In this document: positions 15,183-26,768 of the stretch, piece after piece
Layout: each line of letters begins with the position of its first letter
Numbering within the stretch: the first letter of the stretch is position 1
Assembly: GCF_011605345.1 (NCBI RefSeq)
Contig: NZ_JAAOXM010000005.1
Location: forward strand, 459,709 to 523,708
Length of the DNA: 64,000 nt
Direction of reading: 5' to 3'
DNA from: Burkholderia sp. D-99
GTDB lineage: Bacteria; Pseudomonadota; Gammaproteobacteria; Burkholderiales; Burkholderiaceae
The notes under the pieces: generated by a model
Told to the model about the DNA's origin: nothing
Database searches by the model: none
What the model saw: the letters and a program-made list of their open reading frames with translations, nothing else
Program-made: the position numbers and the translations under genes

Positions 15183-16748
15183 ATGACGACCACGACCACC
15201 CCCGCCACGACGGCCGCCGCGACGCATGTCGCCACCCGCCGCGTGCCGTTGATCCTGACCGGCTGCCTGACGGCGGCGGTCATTCCGTTGAGCATCGCCG
15301 GCCCCGCGGTTGCCGTCCCGTCGATCAATCATGCGCTGGGCGGCAGCACGGCCGAGCTGACCTGGATCATCAACGCGTACCTCGTCACCTACGGCAGTGC
15401 CACGCCGGCGGCGGGGAGCCTGGCGGATACCTACGGACGCAAGCGGAGCTGGCTGGGCGGCATGCTGGTGTTTGCGCTGGTCACGGCGGCCATTCCGTTC
15501 ATGCCGTCGGTGCTGTGGCTCGACATCCTGCGGCTGATCCAGGGGCTGGGCGCGGCGGCGGCGTTCGCCAGCGCGATGGCGGCGCTCACCCAGGCGTTCG
15601 ACGGCCATGCCCGCACGCGCGTGTTCAGCCTGATCGGCACGACCTTCGGCGCGGGCGCGGCGTTCGGGCCGTTCGTGGCCGGCGTGCTGATCGACAGCGT
15701 GGGCTGGCAATGGGTATTCCTGCTGCCGGCGGCGATCGCCGCGCTGGTGTCGGTCATGGTCGCGCTGTTCGCGAGCGAATCGCGCGATCCCGATGCCACG
15801 GGCCTGGACTGGCCCGGCGCGCTCACCTTCACTGCCGGCCTCGCGGTGTTCACCTACGGCATCGTGCTCGTGCCGGAGAAGGGCTGGGGCGATGCATCGG
15901 TCCTGTCCGCGCTCGCGGGCGCCGTCGTGCTGCTGGGCACGTTCGTGTTCGTCGAACGGCGGCGCGACAAGCCGCTGCTCGACCTGTCGCTGTTCGCGAA
16001 CGTGCGCTTCGTCGGCGTGCAGGTGCTGGCGGTGGCGCCGGCCTATACCTACGTCGTCCTGCTCATCGTGTTGCCTGCGCGGTTCATCGGCATGGAGGGC
16101 CACGGCGCGCTGGAGGCCGGCCGGATGATGATTGCGCTGTCGGCGCCGCTGCTGGTGGTGCCGTTCCTGGCCGGGCAGCTCGCTCGCTGGATCAACGTCG
16201 GCGTGCTGTCCGGGATCGGGCTCGTCATCGCGGCGGCCGGCCTGGCGTGGCTCGGTGTCAGCATCCATGACCGCGCCCATGACGGCCGGCTGCTCGCGAT
16301 GCTGGTGATCGGTACGGGGATCGGCCTGCCCTGGGGGCTGATGGATGGTCTCGCGGTGAGCGTGGTGCCGAAGGAGCGGGCCGGCATGGCGGCCGGCATC
16401 TTCAACGCGGTGCGTCTGGCGGGAGACGGGCTGGCGCTCGCGGCGGTGAGCGTGATGCTGTCGGCGCGGATCGGCACGGCGCTGGCGGCGTCCGCGCGCG
16501 ACGGCGTGCCGGGACTCGCGCCCGGCGGCCGTCTCGTGGAGGTCGCGAACCGGCTCGCCATGAGCGATCTGAGCAACGCGATGGCCGGCGTGCCCGAGAC
16601 GGCGCGCGCGGCGCTGCTGCGCGCGTACGAGAGTGCGTTCGGGTTTCAGCTGTTCGCGCTGGCGGCTGCGGCAGCCGTGACGGCACTGCTGGTCGTTCTG
16701 TTGCTCGGCAAGGTAAGGAATACGAACGACGAGCGTCAGGCGCAATAG
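15183..16748 (+). CDS. MFS drug-efflux transporter, DHA2 (EmrB/QacA-type) family
   Basis: The 521-residue protein has about 14 hydrophobic segments, the DHA2 arrangement. The loop-2 motif appears as GSLADTYGRKRSWLGG and the TMS-5 motif as FGAGAAFGPFVAGVLIDSVGWQWVF. The N-terminus is a Thr/Ala-rich cytosolic stretch. Proton-driven export of hydrophobic compounds is the family role. No periplasmic adaptor or outer-membrane gene is adjacent, so it may act alone across the inner membrane. It is divergent from the LysR gene, which is the likely regulator. Confidence 0.9.
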   Translation: MTTTTTPATTAAATHVATRRVPLILTGCLTAAVIPLSIAGPAVAVPSINHALGGSTAELTWIINAYLVTYGSATPAAGSLADTYGRKRSWLGGMLVFALVTAAIPFMPSVLWLDILRLIQGLGAAAAFASAMAALTQAFDGHARTRVFSLIGTTFGAGAAFGPFVAGVLIDSVGWQWVFLLPAAIAALVSVMVALFASESRDPDATGLDWPGALTFTAGLAVFTYGIVLVPEKGWGDASVLSALAGAVVLLGTFVFVERRRDKPLLDLSLFANVRFVGVQVLAVAPAYTYVVLLIVLPARFIGMEGHGALEAGRMMIALSAPLLVVPFLAGQLARWINVGVLSGIGLVIAAAGLAWLGVSIHDRAHDGRLLAMLVIGTGIGLPWGLMDGLAVSVVPKERAGMAAGIFNAVRLAGDGLALAAVSVMLSARIGTALAASARDGVPGLAPGGRLVEVANRLAMSDLSNAMAGVPETARAALLRAYESAFGFQLFALAAAAAVTALLVVLLLGKVRNTNDERQAQ

Positions 16749-16756
16749 GCGACAGC

Positions 16757-16783
16757 CGGCCACGTCGCGTGCGGACGTGGCCG
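16757..16783. terminator. hairpin between convergent MFS and molybdoenzyme genes
   Basis: A perfect 10-bp GC-rich stem (16757-16766 with 16774-16783) and 7-base loop lies just after the MFS stop and before the end of the convergent oxidoreductase gene. There is no T-run, so it is a factor-assisted or weak terminator at best. Confidence 0.4.
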
Positions 16784-16865
16784 CGCCGCACGCGGCGCGG
16801 CGTCGCGCGCCGGCGGCAGGCGCGCGGGGTACATCGAGCCGCGCCCGCGCGCGCCCGCCGCTGGA

Positions 16866-19145
16866 TCAGACTACCGCTGACCGCGCGACATGCACCGGCA
16901 CCGACTTGTACGACGGCGTACCGCTTTCCTTGTCGATGTAGTCGAGCGGCACGAGCACGTTCGCTTCCGGGTAGTACGCGCCGACCGAACCCGGTGCGAT
17001 GTCGTACTCGATCGCGGTGATCTTCTCGAGACGAAGCGTGCGGCCCGATGCGGTGATCGTCTCGATGTCGACGAGGTCGCCGTGTTCGAGCCCGTACTTC
17101 GTGAGATCGGCCGGGTTCATGAACAGCACGTCGCGCCGCCCGAACACGCCGCGATAACGATCGTCGAGCCCGTAGATCGTCGTGTTGTACTGGTCGTGGC
17201 TGCGCAGCGTGATCAGCCGCAGCACCTGCTCGCCGCCGAGCACGTCGGCATCTTCCTTCACGCCCTTGTAGACCGAGAACATCGCCTTGCCGGTCGGCGT
17301 CGGCCACACGCGCTCGGTGGGCGGCAGCGGCAGGCGGAAGCCGCCCGGCGTGCGGATGCGCTCGTTGAACGCCTCGAAGCCGGACACCGTGCGGTCGATC
17401 AGGTCGCGGATGCGGTCGTAGTCGGCGATCAGGTCGAGCCACGCGACCTTGCTCGCCGGCAGCGTCGCATGCGCGATCCCCGCGACGATCGCGGGCTCCG
17501 AGCGCAGCTGGTCCGACGCCGGCTTGAGCTTGCCGGCCGACGCATGGACCATCGACATCGAATCCTCGACGGTGATCGATTGCCGGCCGGTCGCCTGCAT
17601 GTCGAGTTCGGTGCGGCCGAGCACGGGCAGGATGAAGGTTTCCTTGCCGACCAGCAGGTGCGAGCGGTTCAGCTTCGTGCCGAGATGCACGCTCAGGTCG
17701 AGCTTCGCCATCGCCGGGAACGACTGTTCCGGATCGGGCAGCGCGACCGCGAAGTTGCCGCCGAGGCACAGCAGCGCCTTCGCGGTACCGTCGATCATGG
17801 CCTGCATCGCCTGCACCGCGTCGTGCCCGTGATGCGCGGGCGGCGTGAAGCCGCACACGTCCTCGATCTTCTTCAGGAACTCGGCCGACGGTTTCTCGGT
17901 GATGCCGACCGTACGGTTGCCCTGCACGTTCGAATGGCCGCGCAGCGGGCAGACGCCGGCGCCGGGCTTGCCGATGTTGCCGCGCATCAGCAGCAGGTCG
18001 GCGATCAGGCGCACGGTTGCCGTGCCCTTGTTGTGCTGCGTGACGCCCATCCCGTACGTGATGATCGTCGCGTTCGACTTCGCGTAGGCGAGCGCGACCT
18101 GTTCGAGCTGTGCCTGGCTGAGCCCGCTCGCGCGCTCGATGTCGTTCCACGACGTGGCTTCCAGGTCGGCCGAGAACGCATCGAAGCCGTCGGTATGCTG
18201 CGCGATGAAGTCGCGGTCGAGCACGTTGCCGCGTTCGGCTTCGAGCTGCAGCAGTGCCTTCATGATGCCCTTCAGCGCGGCCGCGTCACCACCGGCGTCG
18301 ACCTGATAGTACGTCGATGCGATCCGCGTCGAGCCGAACGACGCCATCTCGATCATGTCCTGCGGATCCGCGAAGCGTTCGAGCGCGCGCTCGCGCAGCG
18401 GGTTGAACACGATGATCGGCACGTTGCGCCGCGAGCACTCGTGCAGCGTGCCCATCATCCGCGGGTGGTTCGTGCCGGGGTTGTGGCCGATCGAGATGAT
18501 CAGCTCGCACTTGTCGAAATCCTCCAGCGACACGGTGCCCTTGCCGATGCCGATCGACTGCGGCAGGCCGACGCTGGTCGGCTCGTGGCACATGTTCGAG
18601 CAGTCGGGGAAGTTGTTGGTGCCGAGCTCGCGCGCGAACAGCTGGTACAGGTACGCGGCTTCGTTCGATGCGCGGCCCGACGTATAGAACTCGACCTGCT
18701 CGGGCGGCAGCGCGCGCAGCACTTCGCCGATGCGCGCGAACGCGTCGTCCCATGTGATCTCGCGGAACGTGTCGGTCGCGCGATCGTAGACGAGCGGATG
18801 CGTGAGCCGGCCCATGTTCTCCAGTTCGTAGTCCGACATGCGCAGCAGCGACGACACGGTGTTCGCCGCGAAGAACTCGGGCGTCACGCGCTTGGTCGTC
18901 GCTTCCCACGTGACGGCCTTGGCGCCGTTCTCGCAGAACTGGAACGTCGACTTGTGTTCCTTGTCGGGCCACGCGCAGCCGGGGCAGTCGAAGCCGTCGG
19001 GCTGGTTGGTCCGCATCAGCACGATCGGCGCCTCGATGGTTTCCATCTGGGTGCGCACCGCGTCGGCTGTCGCGCGAAGCGCGCCCCAACCGCCGGCGGG
19101 CCCGTCGTACTTCCTGATGCCTGGCACTTCGCGTCGATTTGTCAT
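16866..19145 (-). CDS. FdhF/YdeP-family molybdopterin oxidoreductase
   Basis: The 759-residue protein matches the YdeP/FdhF subgroup of molybdopterin enzymes. It has GPAGGWGAL near the start, a DCPGCAWPD element (residues 53-61), FCENGAKAVTWEAT, FYTSGRASNEAAYLYQ and the DCSNMCHEPTS block, with a C-terminal molybdopterin dinucleotide-binding domain (HDQYNTTIYGLDDRYRG). The usual four-cysteine iron-sulfur cluster motif is reduced to CxxC, as in YdeP. Formate is often quoted as substrate but is not established for this group; YdeP is linked to acid resistance in E. coli. The start ATG 19145 has GGAG upstream. It may be co-transcribed with the upstream ClpC-like gene. Confidence 0.87.
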   Translation of the reverse strand: MTNRREVPGIRKYDGPAGGWGALRATADAVRTQMETIEAPIVLMRTNQPDGFDCPGCAWPDKEHKSTFQFCENGAKAVTWEATTKRVTPEFFAANTVSSLLRMSDYELENMGRLTHPLVYDRATDTFREITWDDAFARIGEVLRALPPEQVEFYTSGRASNEAAYLYQLFARELGTNNFPDCSNMCHEPTSVGLPQSIGIGKGTVSLEDFDKCELIISIGHNPGTNHPRMMGTLHECSRRNVPIIVFNPLRERALERFADPQDMIEMASFGSTRIASTYYQVDAGGDAAALKGIMKALLQLEAERGNVLDRDFIAQHTDGFDAFSADLEATSWNDIERASGLSQAQLEQVALAYAKSNATIITYGMGVTQHNKGTATVRLIADLLLMRGNIGKPGAGVCPLRGHSNVQGNRTVGITEKPSAEFLKKIEDVCGFTPPAHHGHDAVQAMQAMIDGTAKALLCLGGNFAVALPDPEQSFPAMAKLDLSVHLGTKLNRSHLLVGKETFILPVLGRTELDMQATGRQSITVEDSMSMVHASAGKLKPASDQLRSEPAIVAGIAHATLPASKVAWLDLIADYDRIRDLIDRTVSGFEAFNERIRTPGGFRLPLPPTERVWPTPTGKAMFSVYKGVKEDADVLGGEQVLRLITLRSHDQYNTTIYGLDDRYRGVFGRRDVLFMNPADLTKYGLEHGDLVDIETITASGRTLRLEKITAIEYDIAPGSVGAYYPEANVLVPLDYIDKESGTPSYKSVPVHVARSAVV

Positions 19146-19207
19146 GTGAATCTCCAATTGCCGGACCCGGTGCGGGCGGCTCGGTTGCGCCATGTCGCGG
19201 CGTGGGG

Positions 19208-19232
19208 CGGCTCCGTCCGTTGGACGGAGCCG
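19208..19232. terminator. strong hairpin between the ClpC-like and molybdoenzyme genes
   Basis: A perfect 11-bp stem with a 3-base loop (CGGCTCCGTCC-GTT-GGACGGAGCCG) lies in the 123-bp gap between two minus-strand genes. No T-run follows in either direction, so it may attenuate read-through, cap the 3' end of the clp message, or protect the downstream one. Confidence 0.45.
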
Positions 19233-19268
19233 GTCATGCATGCCCCGGATTGCAGGGCACGCGTTTTT

Positions 19269-22130
<2,862 letters not shown>

Positions 22131-22758
22131 GGTGGTCTGGCTCCTGTCGGTGAAAGTGGGTCGAAGGGTGAAGTCCCGATGCGGTGCGGCGCTTGCGCAT
22201 CCCGACCGCGAACGCACGTCATGTGGCACGGCGGCGCGGTGGCGCGCGGGCCGCGACCGGGCTGTCGCGCAGCGCGCGCCGGCGTCGTGCAAGGTCGCGG
22301 TCAGGACGGCAAGCGTGCGTGCCGGGAGGAGCCCACGGCATCGCTTCGACTGCGTTCAAAATAGCGAATCGGCGGACGCCATCCAAGACACAGTTCCGCG
22401 CCGGCCCGGCCGTGAATTGCACCCTCGGATGCGGGTGCGAACGGGTGGCAAGGAGTACAGACGGGCAGGTACGCGGCGGCACGGGCGTGCGCGGCACGCG
22501 TAACGTGCGGTGACAGGAAAGAGGAGGAAGTGCCACGCAAACGGGGCGCGGTGCGACATGGGCGCGCAGGGTGCCGGTCGCCGGTAGGTGGAGGGTACTG
22601 CGGGTGGTCGGGCGCGATGGAAGCGCCGCAGGAGGGACGTGCGTCGACCGGCCAAATGCGACCACGCACGCACCGCAGACGATGCGTGTGTGGCGGCTGA
22701 AGGAGCGGGCGGGTTGCACGGTCCGGGCCGGACACGGCGCAACCGTGGCGTGCCGCGG
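22131..22758. other. gene-free region upstream of the ClpC-like gene
   Basis: This 628-bp GC-rich stretch has no supported gene; overlapping open frames on both strands encode Arg/Ala-rich sequence with no ribosome sites. It should contain the ClpC-like promoter near 22131-22200, but no convincing elements were recognised. Confidence 0.5.
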
Positions 22759-23028
22759 TCAGTCCGGGAGTGTCATCGCGAGCCGTTGCCGGGCGATCTG
22801 TTTCACGTCCGTTGACAGTGCCGCATCCGGCAGGCCATTGGCCCAGACGGAGAACGAATCCTCGATCAGGTTGCGCGTGTCGGGCGGCAACTCGGCCAGG
22901 ACCAGCGACATGACGGTGAACAGCACGGCGGTGTCGCCGGCCTGGCTGCCCGCGTTCGCGTCGACCGCCTTCTTCAGGTGGTCGACCGACGTCTGCAGCG
23001 CCTGCAATGCCTCATTCGACTCGCTCAT
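22759..23028 (-). CDS. small uncharacterised protein downstream of encapsulin
   Basis: The 89-residue product starts at ATG 23028 behind TGGAGTGTG. It begins MSESNEALQALQTSVDHLKKAV, a helical segment, then a hydrophobic stretch (about residues 35-48, TAVLFTVMSLVLAEL) and a helical C-terminus rich in Leu/Ala. No family is recognised. It lies 104 bp after the encapsulin gene on the same strand and may be co-transcribed. It lacks the GSLxIGSLKG-type cargo tag, so it would not be packaged through that signal. Confidence 0.65.
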   Translation of the reverse strand: MSESNEALQALQTSVDHLKKAVDANAGSQAGDTAVLFTVMSLVLAELPPDTRNLIEDSFSVWANGLPDAALSTDVKQIARQRLAMTLPD

Positions 23029-23132
23029 CACACACTCCATGCAAAGTGGGTTCGGTCGGCGACGAACATGCGGCCGGCGGTGCGGCTGGTCGCGCGCGAC
23101 GCCGGGCGGGCATCGCGCGCAGGCAACCGCGG

Positions 23133-23948
23133 TCAGGCCGCCGTGCTGCCCTGCGGCGCCACGGCCACCGATGCTTCGCTCGTCAGCATCAGGAACGTGA
23201 ACGTTTCGCGCAGGTACAGGCGGACGACCTTGTCGGTATGGCTCGTGTAGCCGATCGATACGTCTTCCCCGAGATGCAACTCATAATCGCCGCCGCGCGT
23301 GGACAGCACGCAGCCGCCGCTGATCGCCGGCGCCCAGATGATCTCGCCGCTGACGATCCGCTTGATATGGCCGAGGACCGGATAGCCCTGGTCGCGCGCT
23401 TCGCTGAGCGCCGTGTATGCATCCGACCCGAGCACCACCGAGTACGGGCCGTCCACGCCGGCCAGCCGCAGCGCCTCGAGCGCGTCGCTGATCGCGTCGG
23501 GATACGCGCCGACGTCCGCCGGCAGCGTGAGCTTGCGGTTCGACGTGCCTTCGCGGATGCCGACGATGCCTGCTGCCTTGTAGCCGTCGAAAATCGCGTT
23601 GTCTTCGGCGAACGCGAGCCGCTGCGCGGCGTCCTTCGCCGGTTGCCAGTCGGCGTCGCGCGCGCCACGCTCGACGCTGTCGATCGCATCGCGGCTCAGC
23701 TCGAACGGCACCGTCAGCTCGACGATCGTGCGCACTTCGCGCAGCCGCGCATTCACGTGCTCGCGCGGCGCGTCGACTGCGACCAGGTGCCCGGTGCCGA
23801 CGGCCGACAACTCGGGGCCTTCGGGGCCGTCGACATCGACCACGCGGCGGCCGGCCACCGATCGTTTGAACGTGCGTGCCACTTCTTCCTCGATTTGCTC
23901 CCAGGCGGAAGACGAGATCGGGGCGAGTTCGCGGTGCAGGTTATTCAT
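23133..23948 (-). CDS. encapsulin shell protein (family 1, HK97-fold, linocin M18-like)
   Basis: The 271-residue protein begins MNNLHRELAPISSSAWEQIE, the N-terminal helix typical of family 1 encapsulins, and continues with TFKRSVAGRRVVDV, the VELTVPFELSRDAIDSVERGA block, and a C-terminal FLMLTSEASVAV strand. Encapsulins self-assemble into icosahedral protein compartments of HK97 phage-capsid fold. ATG 23948 is chosen because the conserved N-terminus starts there. The nearby DyP peroxidase (24955-26016) carries a cargo tag for this shell. Older annotations call this family bacteriocin, but a compartment role is better supported. Confidence 0.95.
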   Translation of the reverse strand: MNNLHRELAPISSSAWEQIEEEVARTFKRSVAGRRVVDVDGPEGPELSAVGTGHLVAVDAPREHVNARLREVRTIVELTVPFELSRDAIDSVERGARDADWQPAKDAAQRLAFAEDNAIFDGYKAAGIVGIREGTSNRKLTLPADVGAYPDAISDALEALRLAGVDGPYSVVLGSDAYTALSEARDQGYPVLGHIKRIVSGEIIWAPAISGGCVLSTRGGDYELHLGEDVSIGYTSHTDKVVRLYLRETFTFLMLTSEASVAVAPQGSTAA

Positions 23949-24388
23949 GGATTTGGATTGCCTCACGTCAGCGGAAACACTTCATGGCGGGCCGATCGGC
24001 TGAGGGGCTGTGCGTGATGCCAGGCCTGCCGATCGCGGATGAAAATGCATATTAGCAGGCTCGATCGACACCACTGCAGCACAAATCGAAACGACACCGT
24101 GCGGTGGCGCAACTGTTATGCAATTCGCGCGGCGCGAGTGTGGGCGAGTGCGGAATGCCGCGACTGGATTGCCGCGATACAGGGGGCGTGCCGGTGGCAT
24201 CGTCGCTCGGGCCGCGTTCGACGCTGTGCGGAATCAATTCCGGTCGACGTCCTGTCGCGAGTCGTGCATTCTTACGAACATTCATCCAGCCGGGTTTCTG
24301 CCAGCAGGGGGTGGGCGGTCGTCGGTGCCGGGCCCGGATGAATCATAGACGCAGCCTATTGAAGCTTCACAACAAGTGGAGGTCGTTC
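23949..24388. other. divergent intergenic region, encapsulin / GIY-YIG gene
   Basis: This 440-bp region has lower G+C in its middle (24030-24130), including a TAATAT-like hexamer on the minus strand near 24053 that could be part of the encapsulin promoter. No clear operator repeat was found. A plus-strand open frame extends upstream of the GIY-YIG start but is not protein-like there. Confidence 0.45.
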
Positions 24389-24778
24389 ATGGCATTACAA
24401 CTCGTCTCGCCCGAAGACAAATACATGCTGAAGACGGGCGTCATCAATCACGAGGATGTCATCGGGCATTTGCGGCAGGTGTTGAACGCGTTTGCCGCAA
24501 AGCCGGAGTACAGCAAGTTCTATATCGGCATCACCAGCGACCTGTACACCCGGCTGGCGAAACATCGCGCCACCAAGCCTGACTTCAAACTGATGGCCCC
24601 GATCTATCTCGAAGCGCACAACCTGGTCGGGAACGCGTTCGACCGTCTGGAGCGCAAGGCCATCGAGACATTCCGTACCGGCATCACGCACCCCCAATCC
24701 GGCGAACGGCTGCTGGCATGCAGCAACGGCCCGGGCGGGGCGCTGCCGAAGAACTGGCTCTATATCCTGGTGGGTTGA
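24389..24778 (+). CDS. small GIY-YIG nuclease-like protein inside the encapsulin locus
   Basis: The 129-residue protein starts at ATG 24389 behind GTGGAGG. Residues 44-60 read FYIGITSDLYTRLAKHR, the YIG-plus-Arg motif of GIY-YIG endonucleases. A downstream Glu (E89 in DRLERKAIETFR) and Asn (N113 in ACSNGPGG) sit where the catalytic Glu and Asn of that fold are expected. The first GIY strand is not obvious, so it is a divergent or minimal member. No DNA-binding domain is attached. It lies between the encapsulin and its cargo peroxidase, on the opposite strand and convergent with the peroxidase. It may be a stand-alone nuclease or an unrelated insertion; there is no cargo tag. Confidence 0.7.
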   Translation: MALQLVSPEDKYMLKTGVINHEDVIGHLRQVLNAFAAKPEYSKFYIGITSDLYTRLAKHRATKPDFKLMAPIYLEAHNLVGNAFDRLERKAIETFRTGITHPQSGERLLACSNGPGGALPKNWLYILVG

Positions 24779-24912
24779 TTCGCGCGGGCGGCGTGCAGGG
24801 AATGCAAGCCTGCGCGCGTAGCGGCCCATACGCGGTGGCACGGCGGAAGGGGTTGTTGCGCAGCGCCGCGCGAGCGCGCCGGCCGACTGAACCGCGGCCG
24901 TTCCGGACAAGC

Positions 24913-24934
24913 CCGGCGCGCGGTTGCGCGCCGG
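24913..24934. terminator. hairpin between convergent GIY-YIG and DyP genes
   Basis: A perfect 9-bp stem (CCGGCGCGC with GCGCGCCGG) and GGTT loop lies 21 bp after the DyP stop. No T-run follows on either strand; it is positioned to separate the convergent transcripts. Confidence 0.4.
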
Positions 24935-24954
24935 ACTGCCGTTGGCCCCTTGCG

Positions 24955-26016
24955 TTACGACGGCACGCCTTTCAGCGAGCCGATTTTCAGCGAACCGTCA
25001 CGATGCGGCGCGGACGGCGAGGCTTCCGGCTGCGCGGCGCCGGCGGCCGGCGCCGCGCGATCGGCGAGCGCTTCGAGCAGGTCGGCGGACGGCACGAAGA
25101 ACAGCGAGCCCGTGACCGCGCGGCTGTAGTCGAGCAGGCGGTCGTAGTTGCCGGGCGGGCGGCCGACGAACATGTTCTCGAGCATCTGCTCGATCGGCGC
25201 CGGCGAGCGCGCGTAGCCGATGAAATAGGTGCCGAATTCGCCTGAACCCGGGCGCCCGAACGGCATGTTGTCGCGCAGGATCTTCACTTCCTGGCCGTTC
25301 TCGTCGAGCGTGGTCAGCGAGCTGTGCGAGCACGACGGCTTCACGTCCGGTGCGAGTTCGATGTCGGACAACTTGGTGCGGCCGATGATGCGCTCCTGCG
25401 TTTCGACCGCGAGCGCGTTCCAGCCGGCCATGTCGTGCAGGTACTTCTGCACGATCACGTAGCTGCCGCCCGTGAATTCCGCGTCTTCGTCGCCGATCAC
25501 CGTGAAGTCGACCGCCTCGCGGCCTTCCGGGTTCTCGGTGCCGTCGACGAAGCCGATCATCGCGCGCTGGTCGAAATTGCGGAAGCCGTGCACCTCGTCG
25601 ACCACCGTGACGGCATCGCCGAGCGCGCCGAGCAATTGCGTCGCGAGTTCGAAGCACAGGTCCATCGCTTCCGCGCGAATGTGCAGCAGGATGTCGCCCG
25701 GCGTCGCGACCGCGACGCGCTGCCCCGCGCCGAATTCGCGGAACGGATGCAGCGCGGCGGGGCGCGGGTCGCCGAACAGCGCATTCCATGCGTCGGCGCC
25801 GAAGCCGCACACGCAGGTGAGGTTGCCGCCCGGCACGCGCTTGCCGACCGAGCGCACGAGTGCGGCGATGTCGCCGCACCATGAACGGATCGTGTCGGCG
25901 TGATCGGCGCCAGGATTGATCGTGGCCACGAGGAAGATCGCGCTGCGCGTGATCGTGCTGTGAACGGCCTGGGAGAGCGGGGGAGGTGTCTGCATCGTGG
26001 GCTGCCGGTCAGTCAT
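24955..26016 (-). CDS. DyP-type heme peroxidase, encapsulin cargo
   Basis: The 353-residue protein is a dye-decolourising peroxidase. It has the GFVDGTENP motif (about residues 153-161, carrying the catalytic Asp), the conserved GGSYVIVQKYLHD block, a histidine in SHSSLT that is the likely proximal heme ligand, and FFVPSADLLEAL near the end. After an Ala/Pro-rich linker, the last residues contain GSLKIGSLKG, the family 1 encapsulin targeting peptide. DyP enzymes oxidise bulky substrates with hydrogen peroxide and are classic cargo of family 1 shells. The gene is upstream of encapsulin, separated by the opposite-strand GIY-YIG gene. ATG 26016 is used; an ATG at 25995 is possible. Confidence 0.95.
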   Translation of the reverse strand: MTDRQPTMQTPPPLSQAVHSTITRSAIFLVATINPGADHADTIRSWCGDIAALVRSVGKRVPGGNLTCVCGFGADAWNALFGDPRPAALHPFREFGAGQRVAVATPGDILLHIRAEAMDLCFELATQLLGALGDAVTVVDEVHGFRNFDQRAMIGFVDGTENPEGREAVDFTVIGDEDAEFTGGSYVIVQKYLHDMAGWNALAVETQERIIGRTKLSDIELAPDVKPSCSHSSLTTLDENGQEVKILRDNMPFGRPGSGEFGTYFIGYARSPAPIEQMLENMFVGRPPGNYDRLLDYSRAVTGSLFFVPSADLLEALADRAAPAAGAAQPEASPSAPHRDGSLKIGSLKGVPS

Positions 26017-26384
26017 GTCGGGACGGAAGTGCCGTGGCGCACGCAGGCGAACGGTTGAACTGTGTCATGCGACTGTTCTCTTTGTGTCATGCGGATGAAG
26101 GACGTTGCGCGGACCTCGCGCAACGGGCCGCGGCGGTGGCGGCCGGCCGCACGGCGCGTGACCTGCCCGCACCGCGTAACGTCGTCGAGCAAGCAATCTA
26201 GCAGCTTCGGCGGGGCTTTGGAACCCGTATCGCCGAACTGTCATGCGAATGCGTCAAACAGGGCCGGATTTTGGGCGGCGCCCGCGCAGCTGTACTCCTG
26301 GCGCGCGCGGCGCTGTGCTCTTGAGCGGGCGTGCCGCGTGCAGTAGATTAGGTCCCGCTGCGCCCGCCGACGAGGAGCGTCATC
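26017..26384. other. intergenic region upstream of the DyP gene
   Basis: No gene is supported. It contains an 11-bp direct repeat close to the DyP start (annotated separately) and a related TGTCATGCG at 26239-26247. The right part precedes the LysR-fragment gene and includes a GAGGAG ribosome site just before 26385. Confidence 0.5.
26061..26093. repeat. direct repeat TGTGTCATGCG spaced 22 bp, upstream of the DyP gene
   Basis: Identical copies at 26061-26071 and 26083-26093 are exactly two DNA turns apart, 45-77 bp before the DyP start. A partial third copy (TGTCATGCG) is at 26239-26247. The phasing suits an activator binding side by side on one face of the DNA near the peroxidase promoter. 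Confidence 0.5.
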
Positions 26385-26768
26385 ATGAACCTGCTGGAAG
26401 CGATGCGTGTATATGTCGCGGTGGTCGAGCATGGCGGCCTGGCCGGCGCGGCGTCCGAATTGCAGCTCGACGAAGCGCAGGTGAGCGAACGGATCGACTG
26501 CCTCGAACGGTATCTCGGCTGTCGCCTGCTGCTGTGCCGCGAGCACGACGATGTGGCCTGCACCGATGCGGGCGTCGCGTTCCACGTGTGCTGCCGGCGG
26601 ACGCTGTCCGCCGTCGAGCAGGCGATCGGCGCGGCCGGCCCGCATGCGTCGGGCGTATCGGATGTGCCGGACGCGCACGATACCGATTCCGGCCCTGCCG
26701 CCGCGCGCGACGCGACGTTTCCGCCGCCCGGCGCCGTTCAAGCTTCATCACCGCGACTGTCACCTTGA
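26385..26768 (+). CDS. LysR-type DNA-binding domain without effector domain
   Basis: The 127-residue product begins MNLLEAMRVYVAVVEHGGLAGAASEL and continues through a LysR-like helix-turn-helix (LDEAQVSERIDCLERYLGCRLL). After about residue 85, where LysR proteins continue into a 200-residue effector domain, there is only an Ala/Pro/Asp-rich tail. It may be a truncated regulator or a small free-standing DNA-binding protein. Ribosome site GAGGAG precedes ATG 26385. Its TGA overlaps a TTG that probably starts the psiE-like gene, suggesting translational coupling. Confidence 0.6.
   Translation: MNLLEAMRVYVAVVEHGGLAGAASELQLDEAQVSERIDCLERYLGCRLLLCREHDDVACTDAGVAFHVCCRRTLSAVEQAIGAAGPHASGVSDVPDAHDTDSGPAAARDATFPPPGAVQASSPRLSP

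Noticed and set aside
15042..16763. Minus-strand ORF of over 500 codons opposite the DHA2 transporter
   Set aside because: His/Arg/Gln-rich shadow of a clear membrane transporter gene; no domain.
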